64,000 nt of DNA, from the NCBI RefSeq assembly GCF_000711225.1, contig NZ_JOMG01000002.1, forward strand, positions 198,501-262,500, written 5' to 3'. Shown one piece after another: positions 37,125 to 46,373 of the stretch (position 1 is its first letter; each line of letters begins with the position of its first letter). The notes under the pieces were generated by a model. That model was not told the DNA's origin, searched no databases, and saw only the letters and a list, made by a program, of their open reading frames with translations. The translations under genes and the position numbers were made by a program. The stretch is from Pelobacter seleniigenes DSM 18267. Its GTDB lineage: Bacteria > Desulfobacterota > Desulfuromonadia > Desulfuromonadales > Geopsychrobacteraceae.

Positions 37125-37834
37125 TGAGTCTTCCCCTGTGGTTGCTGCGCCCCCTGCCCGGCAGCATCCGCCGGCCCGGTCGGCAAGGTCTCAACAGGTT
37201 GGATTTCAACCTGGACCTCGGTGGTTTTGTCATCTTTAAAATAAGTGTAGGTGCCCCGATGGATCAGCGGCACAATCACCGAAAAGCCTTGATTGACTCC
37301 GGTCAGATCAATCTCTTCGGTGGTCACTTCATTAACGCTTTTCAACTCGGTCTCGGCCCCGGCGACAATCACCCGATCCGGAACCGCGCGGACACTGCCC
37401 ACCTGGAAGCCGGCCAGGGGATCACCGTTCAGGGCGATTTTGATCGGCACCAACTTCTCCTTGACCCGCTCCAGCTTCAGATCGATGAAAGAGGGGGACA
37501 GCCGGGTCACCCGCAGGCCGCTCGGCAGGTTCAGCCTCTCTTCAAGACGCTTGAAGGTGGTCAGGCCCGGTTTCAGGTCACTCAGGTCAACCACGATACT
37601 GATATCACTGGGGCTGACTTTCATCAGCAGGGTGCGGGGTCCGCTGATGCGCACATCAACCAGGCTCGGCACCTCGTTGGCGATCATCAGTCCCTGGGGA
37701 ATATTCTGCAACTCCAGGGGGACCCGGAAGCCGACTTCCAGCCGCCGCTCCCCCATGATGAACATCCACAGCAGCAGGGCAAAGACCAGGGAGATCAGCT
37801 TCAAGGTCCAATTTTCGGTGAACAGCTTGAACAT
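37121..37834 (-). CDS. YbbR-domain protein (CdaR-like)
   Basis: A 237-residue protein with an N-terminal membrane helix (about residues 12-27, [16 protein letters not shown]) and then two YbbR-type beta domains (about 35-115 and 120-215). In Firmicutes, CdaR of this family sits beside the diadenylate cyclase and modulates it. Here too it lies between cdaA (5 bases) and glmM (overlap). The part outside the membrane ends with a Pro/Gln-rich tail. No other function is evident. Confidence 0.85.
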   Translation of the reverse strand: MFKLFTENWTLKLISLVFALLLWMFIMGERRLEVGFRVPLELQNIPQGLMIANEVPSLVDVRISGPRTLLMKVSPSDISIVVDLSDLKPGLTTFKRLEERLNLPSGLRVTRLSPSFIDLKLERVKEKLVPIKIALNGDPLAGFQVGSVRAVPDRVIVAGAETELKSVNEVTTEEIDLTGVNQGFSVIVPLIHRGTYTYFKDDKTTEVQVEIQPVETLPTGPADAAGQGAQQPQGKTQ

Positions 37835-37839
37835 GCCCC

Positions 37840-38628
37840 CTACCCTCTCTTCTTTTTCTTCTGCAGTTTGACTTTACGCGGTTCAAGCAACCGGCCGAGA
37901 ACTTTTTTCAGGCTGGTCGCATCCAGGTTACGGGTCATGCCTCCATTAACCGCCACCGAAATCTTCCCGGTCTCCTCGGAAACGATGATGGCGATGGCGT
38001 CAGCCAGCTCGGTCAGTCCAATGGCGGCCCGGTGGCGCGTGCCCAGGTCTTTGTTCAGCTCTGCCCCCTGGCTCAAGGGCAGAAAACAGCCGGCTTTGGT
38101 CAGCCGCCCCTGTTGCAGCACCAGCGCACCGTCATGGATCGGCGACGACGGCATGAAGATGGCACGGATCAATTCCGTTGAAACGCGCGCATCAATAGGG
38201 GTGCCGGATTCCAGGATATCGTTGATGCCGGTCTCCCGCTCGATGGCGATCAGCGCGCCGATTTTGCGATTACCGAGGGCGACACAGGCCTTCACCAGCT
38301 CTTCGATCACCGCGGACTCCTCACGCGAGGTCGTCCCCCCCAGAAACGGGTTGCGTCCGACGTGCATCAGGGCTCTGCGAATATCATTTTGAAAGATGAC
38401 CACGATCACCAGAATGATCGAGGACAGGAAGTTGCTGAGAAACCAGTTCAGGGTGTGCAGATCGCCGATCCGCGAGGCCATGTAGACCACCAGGATAACA
38501 GCCAGACCAAGCAGCATCTGCACGGCCCGGGTCCCTTTGATCAGCAGGATGATGCGGTAGATAATAAACGCAACAATGGAGATGTCGAGGATATCGAGCA
38601 AGCGGATATTGGAAAAGACATCAAACAT
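37840..38628 (-). CDS. cdaA: Diadenylate cyclase CdaA (c-di-AMP synthase)
   Basis: A 262-residue membrane enzyme that makes cyclic di-AMP from two ATP. Three N-terminal helices (about residues 12-30, 38-55, 62-82) anchor it; the DAC domain follows. Both catalytic motifs are intact: DGA at residues 166-168 in IHDGALVL and RHR at 198-200 in GTRHRAAIG. The cdaA-cdaR-glmM order is the same as in Firmicutes. The tail is Lys/Arg-rich. c-di-AMP controls potassium, osmotic balance and cell wall in better-studied species. Confidence 0.94.
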   Translation of the reverse strand: MFDVFSNIRLLDILDISIVAFIIYRIILLIKGTRAVQMLLGLAVILVVYMASRIGDLHTLNWFLSNFLSSIILVIVVIFQNDIRRALMHVGRNPFLGGTTSREESAVIEELVKACVALGNRKIGALIAIERETGINDILESGTPIDARVSTELIRAIFMPSSPIHDGALVLQQGRLTKAGCFLPLSQGAELNKDLGTRHRAAIGLTELADAIAIIVSEETGKISVAVNGGMTRNLDATSLKKVLGRLLEPRKVKLQKKKKRG

Positions 38629-38687
38629 TGCGTCAACCTGTCATGCGGTTATGAGGATACTGCCCAAATCTTGGTCGGCAGAGCGAC

Positions 38688-39548
38688 TCAGGGCAACTCC
38701 CGCTCGCGCACAGCCCAGGCCACCAGCGCAGCTTCCCGTGCCGGTGCGACATCGTGAACGCGGAAGATATGCGCTCCCTGCGCAACTCCCAGAGCAATCG
38801 TTGCGAGGGTACCGGACAGCCGCTCGCGAGGGTTCTGCTGATCAAGAATTTTGCCGATAAAACTTTTTCGCGACGTTCCCAGCAGGATCGGACAACCCAG
38901 CGCCCGGAGACGTTGCAGGGAACCCAGCAGCTCCAGGTTCCCAATGACACTTTTGCCGAAGCCGATGCCCGGATCCACAGCGATACGGCTTTTATCGATC
39001 CCGACAGCAGCGGCAAGATCCAGGCTGTGCTGTAAAAACGCCAGAACTTCACCGCACAGATCGGCATATTCGGTGTTGTTCTGCATCTGTGCCGGGGTCC
39101 CACGGGTGTGCATGACCACCAGTCCGGCGCCCGTTTCGGCGGCAGTCCTGGCCATTTGGGGATCAAAGGTCAGCCCGCTGATGTCGTTGATGAAGTTGGC
39201 CCCGGCCAGGATGGCCGCGCGGGCTACTTCGGCCTTATTGGTATCGATGGACAGCGGCAGGTCGGTTTCTTGCCGGATCCGCTCGATCACCGGCACAACC
39301 CGCGCAATCTCTTCGGCAGCGCTGATCAGCTCTGCACCGGGGCGGGTACTTTCCCCGCCGATATCGATGAGTGTGGCGCCGGCCTGTTCCATGCGCAGGG
39401 CCTGCTGCACCGCGGCATCCGGGGCCTGAAAACAGCCGCCGTCCGAAAACGAATCCGGCGTGACGTTCAGCACCCCCATGATCGCCGGCAGGCGCAGCTC
39501 AAGCCGGCAGCCCTTGCCGACCAGAATCGCCGGAGTTTTCATCATCAC
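38688..39548 (-). CDS. folP: Dihydropteroate synthase
   Basis: A 286-residue TIM-barrel enzyme of folate synthesis that joins pterin pyrophosphate and p-aminobenzoate. Motifs are [64 protein letters not shown] and GTSRKSFIG. It is full length. The start GTG at 39548 overlaps the ftsH stop (GTGA); ATG at 39545 or 39542 could also serve. It follows ftsH and precedes cdaA with a 59-base gap. Confidence 0.95.
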   Translation of the reverse strand: MMMKTPAILVGKGCRLELRLPAIMGVLNVTPDSFSDGGCFQAPDAAVQQALRMEQAGATLIDIGGESTRPGAELISAAEEIARVVPVIERIRQETDLPLSIDTNKAEVARAAILAGANFINDISGLTFDPQMARTAAETGAGLVVMHTRGTPAQMQNNTEYADLCGEVLAFLQHSLDLAAAVGIDKSRIAVDPGIGFGKSVIGNLELLGSLQRLRALGCPILLGTSRKSFIGKILDQQNPRERLSGTLATIALGVAQGAHIFRVHDVAPAREAALVAWAVRERELP

Positions 39549-41524
39549 TCTTTGAGCGCGCCGTCCGTAGACTCCGCTTCCTCAGCGGTCTCTTCCGGCT
39601 TCGCGGCATCCTCCGCAGGATCCTGATCCGCCGCGCTCGCCGCTTCAGCTGCCTTGCTGTCGGCTTTCAGGCTTTCCAGATCGATACCTTCCTCTTTCTC
39701 GGCCTGTTCGACTTTCTCCTCCAGGTACTCCGGAACACCGTCGGGGAAGACCACCTGAAGGATTTCCGAGCTGTTCAGGGTTTCCTTCTCAAGCAACAGT
39801 TCAGACAGCGCAATCAGCTGCGGCTTGTGTTCCTTGAGCAGTTTACGGGTCAGCTCATAATTTTCATGGATGATCCGGCGAATCTCATTGTCGATATCGA
39901 CCGCGGTGGCTTCACTGTAATTCTTGACATGCCCCATATCACGGCCGAGGAAGACCTCGCCCTCTTTTTCTCCAAAGGTCAGGGGACCGATTTTTTCACT
40001 CATCCCCCATTCGCAAACCATTTTACGGGCGATGGTGGTGACCCGTTCAAGGTCATTGCTGGCGCCGCTGGTAACCGAATCAAAGGTCAGTTCTTCGGCG
40101 ATCCGGCCACCGAGCATGGCCCGGATGCGGATATTCAGCCCCTTGGCGGTTTCATTGTATTTCTCTTCCACCGGCAGGTACATGGTAACCCCCATAGCCC
40201 GGCCCCGCGGAATGATGGAGACCTTATGAACCGGATCGGAGCCCGGGGTCAGCAGCGACACCAGGGCGTGACCGGCTTCATGGTAGGCGGTGACTTTCTT
40301 CTCTTCCTCGGTGATCACCATGGAGCGTCGTTCGGCGCCCATCAGGACTTTATCCTTGGCCGCTTCAATATCGTCCATATCGACCTTGACCTTATTGGCA
40401 CGGGCCGCCAGCAGGGCGCCTTCGTTGATCAGGTTGGCCAGATCGGCACCGGAGAAGCCCGGAGTAGCCTTGGCAACCACTTCCAGGTTGACGTTTTCAT
40501 CCAATGGTACCTTGCGCGAATGAACCTGCAGAATCTTATGCCGACCCTTGACATCGGGGCGCGGCACCACCACCTGGCGGTCAAACCGCCCGGGGCGCAA
40601 CAGAGCCGGGTCGAGGACGTCCGGGCGGTTGGTTGCGGCAACCAGAATAACCCCTTCGTTGGATTCGAAGCCGTCCATTTCCACCAGCAACTGGTTAAGG
40701 GTCTGCTCGCGTTCATCATGCCCGCCGCCCAGACCGGCACCGCGATGCCGCCCGACCGCGTCGATCTCATCGATAAAGATGATGCAGGGGGCATTTTTTT
40801 TGCCCTGCAGAAACAGGTCGCGAACCCGGCTTGCACCGACCCCGACGAACATTTCGACGAAATCGGACCCGGAGATGGTGAAGAACGGTACCCCGGCCTC
40901 GCCAGCCACAGAGCGGGCAAGCAGGGTTTTCCCGGTCCCGGGCGACCCGACCAGCAGCACCCCTTTGGGAATCTTGCCGCCGAGTTTGGTGAACTTTTTC
41001 GGATCCTTGAGGAATTCGACAACTTCTTCGAGCTCCTGCTTGGCTTCATCCACCCCGGCGACATCCTTGAAGGTGACCTGCCCCTGGGTATCGGTCAACA
41101 ACTTGGCTTTGCTCTTGCCAAAGCTCATGGCCTTGCCGCCACCGGACTGCATTTGTCGCATGAAGAATATCCATACCGCTATCAGCAGCAGGATCGGCCC
41201 CCAGGAAATCAGCAGGGTAAACCAGAAACCCTGGTCATCCGCTGGTTTGGCTTCAATGACGACACCCTTTTTCTTAAGCTCGGGGATCAGCTGGTCGTCC
41301 ATCGGCGCTACGGTCTGGAACTTGGAACCGTCCTCATAAACGCCGCTCAGCTGACTGCCCTGAAAGGTGATCTTTGAAACCCGGCCGGCATCGACTGCGG
41401 TCAGGAACTCGGTGTAGTTGATCTGTTTCTGCTCTGTTTCTTTCTGGGTCATCATATTGAAAAGCATGATCATTAACAGAGAAATGACCAGCCAAAGTGC
41501 TAAGTTCTTCTGAAATTGACTCAC
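39545..41524 (-). CDS. ftsH: ATP-dependent membrane zinc protease FtsH
   Basis: A 659-residue AAA protease. An N-terminal helix (about 10-26) and a second (about 108-126) flank a periplasmic domain. The Walker A motif GSPGTGKT is at residues 193-200, then [11 protein letters not shown], the second-region-of-homology ([20 protein letters not shown] in part), and the zinc site HEAGH at 415-419. The last 50 residues are an acidic Ala/Glu/Asp tail. FtsH degrades unassembled membrane proteins and LpxC-type targets. It lies between tilS (184-base gap) and folP (overlap). Confidence 0.97.
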   Translation of the reverse strand: MSQFQKNLALWLVISLLMIMLFNMMTQKETEQKQINYTEFLTAVDAGRVSKITFQGSQLSGVYEDGSKFQTVAPMDDQLIPELKKKGVVIEAKPADDQGFWFTLLISWGPILLLIAVWIFFMRQMQSGGGKAMSFGKSKAKLLTDTQGQVTFKDVAGVDEAKQELEEVVEFLKDPKKFTKLGGKIPKGVLLVGSPGTGKTLLARSVAGEAGVPFFTISGSDFVEMFVGVGASRVRDLFLQGKKNAPCIIFIDEIDAVGRHRGAGLGGGHDEREQTLNQLLVEMDGFESNEGVILVAATNRPDVLDPALLRPGRFDRQVVVPRPDVKGRHKILQVHSRKVPLDENVNLEVVAKATPGFSGADLANLINEGALLAARANKVKVDMDDIEAAKDKVLMGAERRSMVITEEEKKVTAYHEAGHALVSLLTPGSDPVHKVSIIPRGRAMGVTMYLPVEEKYNETAKGLNIRIRAMLGGRIAEELTFDSVTSGASNDLERVTTIARKMVCEWGMSEKIGPLTFGEKEGEVFLGRDMGHVKNYSEATAVDIDNEIRRIIHENYELTRKLLKEHKPQLIALSELLLEKETLNSSEILQVVFPDGVPEYLEEKVEQAEKEEGIDLESLKADSKAAEAASAADQDPAEDAAKPEETAEEAESTDGALKE

Positions 41525-41708
41525 AGGACCCCCTAGTGATTAATGGATGTCTGTACCACCTGCCGGCTGTTTCCGACCGGAAAACGACCGGGGGCGACAT
41601 CCGAACTCGCCGATGACCGGCCAAGCGGCTGAAAAATGCTGAAACTAGCAGAAAAAATTACCATAAAGAACGTGACCTCACAAGTTTTTTGTCCTTTTTT
41701 TCCACCCC

Positions 41709-43067
41709 TCAAACCAGCTCAATTCTGGCGATTCCCGAGTTGCAAGGAGAAGCCACGCCATGGCGCGAGCGCCTCCAGCCGACCAGCCACAAAATCCGCT
41801 CGCCGCTGAGCAGAATCGGCACCCTGCCCCGTTCTTCCAGCTCCAGATGATTGTCGGCAAAAAAGCGCTTGAGCTTTTTGCTCCCGGCCATCCCCTGCGG
41901 CTCGAAGCGATCCCCGTATTGCCAGCTGCGCACCCGCAGCGGCAGGTCCAGTTCCGCCAGGTCAAATTCGGCACAACCGGCCGTTTCGCCCTGCGGATCG
42001 GTCACCACGGAGGCCTGCAGCACCCTGCCGTCCGGCAACTCGACCCGGCCCGGCACAGACAGGGTTTCATTATAGGCAAGCGCCGGTGCAGGCGCCACCC
42101 GCCGGAACCAGATTATTTCATAGCGCCGGGCCACCCAGCCCCCCGGCAGATCCAGCTGGGCCTGACTGCGCGTGCCTGACAACAGGGCGGCAACAGCCTC
42201 AAGATGAACGTTTTCAATCTGCTGCAGATCACCGCGCTCCTGCCGCAACGCTTCACGCAGTAATCGCAGCTGCAACGCCGGGTGCTGGGCCAGCAACCCC
42301 GGCCGCGACAGCCGCAAGCCGTCGACCCGCCCGACCACCAAAGTGGGAAAAGTCAGCGCAACCTGCTGCTGCCAGAAATCTTCTTCCACCCGACACTGTC
42401 GAATCAGACTCTCCGTGCGCTCCACAAAGCGTGGATTGAGCTCCTGTAGCAGCGGAACCAGTTCATGGCGTAGCCGGTTGCGCAAATAGGCCGGGTCACG
42501 GTTGCTTTCATCCTCAACCCAGGACAGCCCATGCTGTTGTGCATAAGTGACGATCTGTTGCCGCGAGCACCCCAGCAACGGCCGCCACCAAAGCCCCTTG
42601 CACGGCGCCATGCCAACCATGCCGCTCTGCCCGGTACCGCGCACCAGGCGCAGCAGCAGCGTTTCAATCTGATCGTCACGATGGTGGGCCAGCGCGACAA
42701 GGTCGGCATTCAGGCGTACGGCAAGGGCCCGGAACAACTCTCTGCGGGCCTGGCGACCGGCCATCTCCAGACTGAGCTTTTGTTCCTGCGCCAGCCGGGG
42801 GACCGGACAACGCTCCAGCCAGCAGGGGACCCCCTGAGCAGCGCAGAGCCGTTCAACAAACGCGGCATCCTCACTGCTCCGCGGCCGGATCTGATGATCC
42901 AGATGCACCGCATGCAGCTCGAGCCCGTGCGGCCCGGCCAGACGCCCCAGGGCATGCAACAGAACCACCGAATCCACCCCGCCGGAGACCGCCACCAGAA
43001 TCTTCCGCTGATTCGCCGGCAGAGCCTCGCTAATGCTCCGTTCAATGTCCACTGCCTGGATTGACAT
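41709..43067 (-). CDS. tilS: tRNA(Ile)-lysidine synthetase
   Basis: A 452-residue PP-loop ATPase that turns C34 of tRNA-Ile(CAT) into lysidine. The SGGVDS motif starts at Ser28 in ILVAVSGGVDSVVLLHAL. Other parts are LAHHRDDQIETLLLRLVRG and the C-terminal PilZ-like/tilS domain (DRFEPQGMAGSKKLKRFFAD). I chose ATG 43067 (AGAGGG upstream, short spacing); an ATG at 43103 would add 12 residues. The gene order tilS-ftsH-folP is common. Confidence 0.94.
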   Translation of the reverse strand: MSIQAVDIERSISEALPANQRKILVAVSGGVDSVVLLHALGRLAGPHGLELHAVHLDHQIRPRSSEDAAFVERLCAAQGVPCWLERCPVPRLAQEQKLSLEMAGRQARRELFRALAVRLNADLVALAHHRDDQIETLLLRLVRGTGQSGMVGMAPCKGLWWRPLLGCSRQQIVTYAQQHGLSWVEDESNRDPAYLRNRLRHELVPLLQELNPRFVERTESLIRQCRVEEDFWQQQVALTFPTLVVGRVDGLRLSRPGLLAQHPALQLRLLREALRQERGDLQQIENVHLEAVAALLSGTRSQAQLDLPGGWVARRYEIIWFRRVAPAPALAYNETLSVPGRVELPDGRVLQASVVTDPQGETAGCAEFDLAELDLPLRVRSWQYGDRFEPQGMAGSKKLKRFFADNHLELEERGRVPILLSGERILWLVGWRRSRHGVASPCNSGIARIELV

Positions 43068-43129
43068 GCACCCTCTGCTGAAAAGATTGACTCGCCGCGC
43101 CATGGCGACAACAACGAATATAAACGAAA

Positions 43130-43159
43130 AAGGCCCTCCCCGAAAGCGGGAAGGGCCTT
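43130..43159 (-). terminator. Terminator between the tRNA genes and tilS
   Basis: A 13-bp stem with one mismatch (AAGGCCCTCCCCG with CGGGAAGGGCCTT) and a four-base loop is followed on the minus strand by a run of T (43131-43127). It would end transcription of the tRNAs 6 bases after the elongator tRNA. Confidence 0.85.
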
Positions 43160-43164
43160 AATTA

Positions 43165-43241
43165 TGGTGGCGGTGCAGAGATTCGAACTCCGGACACTGC
43201 GGATATGAGCCGCATGCTCTAACCAACTGAGCTACACCGCC
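43165..43241 (-). tRNA. tRNA-Met (CAT), elongator type
   Basis: A full cloverleaf of 77 bases with a coded CCA: acceptor stem GGCGGTG / CACCGCC, D-arm GCTCAGTTGGTTAGAGC, anticodon stem TGCGG / CCGCA with loop CTCATAT, and a T-arm with TTCGAAT. The acceptor stem is fully paired, so it is not an initiator. The CAT anticodon could also mark tRNA-Ile2 (a TilS substrate), but the overall sequence looks like elongator Met. Confidence 0.92.
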
Positions 43242-43277
43242 GAATCTATAACAACTCTTTACAGAGATTTCGGCTTT

Positions 43278-43354
<77 letters not shown>

Positions 43355-43434
43355 ACACGAGGTCTGGAAATTAATCTTCAAACGGCAAAATGTCAAGAAA
43401 AAAAATTTACCTCCCGAAGAGAAAAAAACCGGTT

Positions 43435-44220
43435 TTACTGACGAGACACGAAGCCCTTGATCTTTTCCTTTTTTTCCAACACCTGTTGCGCCACTTTCGC
43501 CTCTTCCGCATCAGCATAAGGGCCGACGCGAACCCGATACCAGAGCCCTTTGGCCCCAAGATCGGCTTCCACCATAAAGGCGGGGTAGCCCTGTTTGAGC
43601 AGTTTTTCTTTAAGCGCGATGGCATCTTTGGCCGCGCTAAAAGAACCGATCTGTACAGCATGGGAACCGCCTGCGACCGTCCTGGGCATGGTTTCACTGT
43701 CATTTCCCGCGGCCGGCTTGGGGACCGGGGCCGGGGCTGCCGGTGCAGGCTGTTTCACTGCCGCGACAGTCTCCTGCCGAGGCGCTTTTTCCACAATCGG
43801 CTGAGCAGGCAGATCGATGGGCGGTTGGCTGCTGCCGGCAGCAGCCGGTTCTTCAACCGGCGCCATGTTGATGCCGCTGCCGAGCGGTGCGGAATCCTTG
43901 GCCAGATCATCATAAAAGGATAATTTCGGTTCCTGCCCGGTGACCGTTTCGGTGGTCACACCGGCGATTTTGTCCGCCACCGGATCCGGCGGAGCGGTCG
44001 CTTTTGGAGCAGGTGAGGTAACGACCGGCGGAGCCTGAGCGACCAGAACCTTGTCTTGCTGAGTCTTGGCATAAGCCAGTTCCCGTTCTGCTCCGCGCCG
44101 CCCGACGATAACCCCGAGGGTAAAACTTGCGAGTGATACGACCAACACCAATACCAGCAGAATAATCGCCTGACGTTTTTCCATTCTGCGCTGGGTCCGA
44201 GTTTTTGTCGTTCCCTTCAT
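43435..44220 (-). CDS. SPOR-domain membrane protein
   Basis: A 261-residue protein with a basic N-terminus, a membrane helix (about residues 17-36), a long Pro/Ala-rich linker (about 60-180), and a C-terminal SPOR domain at about 184-258 (HAVQIGSFSAAKDAIALKEKL and YRVRVGPYADAEEAKVAQQVL). SPOR domains bind denuded glycans at the septum, so it probably acts in cell division like DedD or FtsN. It lies 36 bases after argS on the same strand. Confidence 0.88.
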   Translation of the reverse strand: MKGTTKTRTQRRMEKRQAIILLVLVLVVSLASFTLGVIVGRRGAERELAYAKTQQDKVLVAQAPPVVTSPAPKATAPPDPVADKIAGVTTETVTGQEPKLSFYDDLAKDSAPLGSGINMAPVEEPAAAGSSQPPIDLPAQPIVEKAPRQETVAAVKQPAPAAPAPVPKPAAGNDSETMPRTVAGGSHAVQIGSFSAAKDAIALKEKLLKQGYPAFMVEADLGAKGLWYRVRVGPYADAEEAKVAQQVLEKKEKIKGFVSRQ

Positions 44221-44256
44221 CTTTCTCCCTTTTATTCCAAGCAGATTCCTCTCTGC

Positions 44257-45918
44257 CTACATCTGTTCCGGAGCCGAGACGCCAAGGATCTTCAAGGCGT
44301 TGGCCAGAACAATACGAACCGAATTGACCAGATAGAGCCGCGCTTTGCTAACCTCCGGATCGTCGACCAGAACCCGTTGCCGATTATAGTAGCTGTGGAA
44401 CTGGGCAGCAAGGTCCTGGAGATAAAAAACAATTCGGTGCGGCTCATAATTGAGCGCGGCGCCGCTGAGCGATTCCGGGAATCGGGCCAATAGTTTGGCC
44501 AGAGCCAATTCCTCCGGCAAGGTTAAGCGGCTATAGTCGATCTGCCCCTGTTGCGGTTGCGCAATCCCGGCCTCGACGGCATTCCGGTTGATGCTGCAGA
44601 CCCGCGCATGGGCATACTGGACATAGTATACCGGATTATCGCTGTTCTGTTGTTTGGCCAGTTCCAGGTCAAAGTCGAGTTGGCTGTCGCAGCGTCGAAT
44701 CAGGAAAAAGAAACGGCAGGCATCGCGGCCGACCTCATCGATCACCTCACGCAGAGTGATGAAATTACCGGAGCGCTTGCCCATGATAAAGGGTTGACCG
44801 TCGCGCAGCAGATTGACCATCTGGATCAACAGAACTTCCAGATCTTCCGACGGATGCCCGAGCCCGGTCAGCATCGCCTTCATCCGCGGGATATAACCGT
44901 GGTGATCGGCTCCCCAGACATCGATAACCCGATCGAAACCACGATCGAATTTTTCCATGTGATAGGCGACATCCGAAGCGAAGTAGGTATAGCTGCCATC
45001 CGACTTGATCAGCACCCGGTCCTTGTCGTCGCCAAATTCCGTGGTCCGTAGCCAGAGCGCATCATCCTGCTTGAAAGTGAGCCCTTTCCGCTCCAGGTTG
45101 GCCAGCTGCTGATCGACCATATGGCGGTCATAGAGGCTCTTCTCGCTGTACCAGTTGTCAAAGCGAATGCCGAATTCCTCCAGATCGGTTTCGATCCACT
45201 GGAGGATTTCCGCCACCCCGAAGCGCGCACAGAATTCGATGGCCTCGGCCTCGGAAAAATCCCTCAACTCACCTTTGGCGGCTCGCAGCTTTGCCGCCAC
45301 CTCAGTGACATACTCGGCCTGGTAGCCATCTTCCGGGAAATCGATCTGCTCCCCCTGCAGTTCCCGCAGGCGGAGCAGGATGGACCGCCCCAAGGTCTGA
45401 ACCTGATTACCGGCATCATTGACATAATACTCGCGCTGCACCGCATAACCGGCGGCTTCCAGCACTGACGCCAGGGCGTCGCCAACGACCGCACCGCGGC
45501 CGTGACCGATGTGCAGGGGCCCGGTCGGATTGGCGCTGACGAACTCAACCTGAATTCGGCGCCCCTGACCAATGTCCAGTTTCCCGTAAGCAGCTCCCTG
45601 CTCCATTACCTGGTCAAGGACGGCATACCAGCACTGTGCAGCCAGCCGGAAATTAATAAAGCCCGGTCCGGCGATTTCAACCCGGTCGCATAACGGATTT
45701 TCCTGCAGGCGGACCACCAGCAGTTCGGCAATCTGCCGCGGGGCCTTGCGCTCCGGTTTGGCCAGGGTCATGGCCAGGTTGGTGGCAAAATCACCGTGCT
45801 CGGGATTCTTGGGGACTTCCAGTTGGATTTCAGCAGGAACTTCGCCGGAACTCAGTTCGCCGGCGGCATAACAGTCTTTCAGGGCAGCCTCGATGGCTTG
45901 CCGCAATTGTGTCTTCAT
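44257..45918 (-). CDS. argS: Arginyl-tRNA synthetase
   Basis: A 553-residue class I synthetase. The HIGH motif lies in FVSANPTGPLHIGHGRG at about residues 117-133. ArgRS usually lacks a clean KMSKS; here MGKRSGNFITL takes its place. The N-terminal additional domain (about 1-110) and the C-terminal DALR anticodon-binding domain (about 430-553, starting ALAKLLARFPE) are both present. It overlaps the upstream ftsB-like gene by four bases. It leads to the SPOR gene. Confidence 0.96.
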   Translation of the reverse strand: MKTQLRQAIEAALKDCYAAGELSSGEVPAEIQLEVPKNPEHGDFATNLAMTLAKPERKAPRQIAELLVVRLQENPLCDRVEIAGPGFINFRLAAQCWYAVLDQVMEQGAAYGKLDIGQGRRIQVEFVSANPTGPLHIGHGRGAVVGDALASVLEAAGYAVQREYYVNDAGNQVQTLGRSILLRLRELQGEQIDFPEDGYQAEYVTEVAAKLRAAKGELRDFSEAEAIEFCARFGVAEILQWIETDLEEFGIRFDNWYSEKSLYDRHMVDQQLANLERKGLTFKQDDALWLRTTEFGDDKDRVLIKSDGSYTYFASDVAYHMEKFDRGFDRVIDVWGADHHGYIPRMKAMLTGLGHPSEDLEVLLIQMVNLLRDGQPFIMGKRSGNFITLREVIDEVGRDACRFFFLIRRCDSQLDFDLELAKQQNSDNPVYYVQYAHARVCSINRNAVEAGIAQPQQGQIDYSRLTLPEELALAKLLARFPESLSGAALNYEPHRIVFYLQDLAAQFHSYYNRQRVLVDDPEVSKARLYLVNSVRIVLANALKILGVSAPEQM

Positions 45919-46265
45919 TCTTTTTTTTGCCTCTTGTCCTCGTTGTTCTGATCCGGAATAAAATAAATCAGTTCGCCTTCACGCACCATTCCCAGCTTGG
46001 TACGGGCCAGCTGTTCCCAGTAATTCTTATCCGTCTGCAGGCGCTGAATCTGTTCGTGCAGGTGATCCTGCTCCTGACGCAACTCTTCCAGTTGAGCCTG
46101 CAGCTGTTCTTTCTGTTGCTGCGCCTGCAGAATGCGCATCACCCCGCGGTCGCCGAAAACGGCATAGACAAACATCAGGGCAATCACAATCAACAGGCCG
46201 ATGGTCAGAAAATTTTTCTTCCCATTCGCCGCAGATTCTGGTTCTTGCTCAGAAGCCAATTCCAA
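45915..46265 (-). CDS. FtsB/DivIC-type septum protein
   Basis: A 116-residue protein with one membrane helix (about residues 19-38) and a periplasmic coiled coil (about 47-85, rich in Gln, Leu and Glu), followed by LARTKLGMVREGELIYFIP. This last pattern, AR...LGMV..GE..Y, is the FtsB/DivIC signature. These proteins link FtsL and FtsQ in the divisome. Its stop overlaps argS by four bases. Confidence 0.85.
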   Translation of the reverse strand: MELASEQEPESAANGKKNFLTIGLLIVIALMFVYAVFGDRGVMRILQAQQQKEQLQAQLEELRQEQDHLHEQIQRLQTDKNYWEQLARTKLGMVREGELIYFIPDQNNEDKRQKKE

Positions 46266-46373
46266 CCTCTTACCCTACCTTGGCCGACACGCCCGTTAAA
46301 AAACCAATGGTGCAGGTTCGCATGCTGTTGTGGCAAGGTCAACTGAATCTTTATTGCTCACGGACGAGGCCGT

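Noticed and set aside
37124-38392. A 422-codon plus-strand frame opposite cdaR and cdaA
   Set aside because: cdaA and cdaR carry conserved catalytic and family motifs; the plus frame is rich in Gln/His/Arg and has none.
39827-41377. A 516-codon plus-strand frame opposite ftsH
   Set aside because: FtsH on the minus strand is complete; the frame has no motifs and no ribosome site.
43165-43241. tRNA-Ile2 (lysidine-modified) instead of tRNA-Met
   Set aside because: The CAT anticodon allows both, and tilS is next to it, but the D- and T-arms look like elongator Met; a covariance-model search would settle it.
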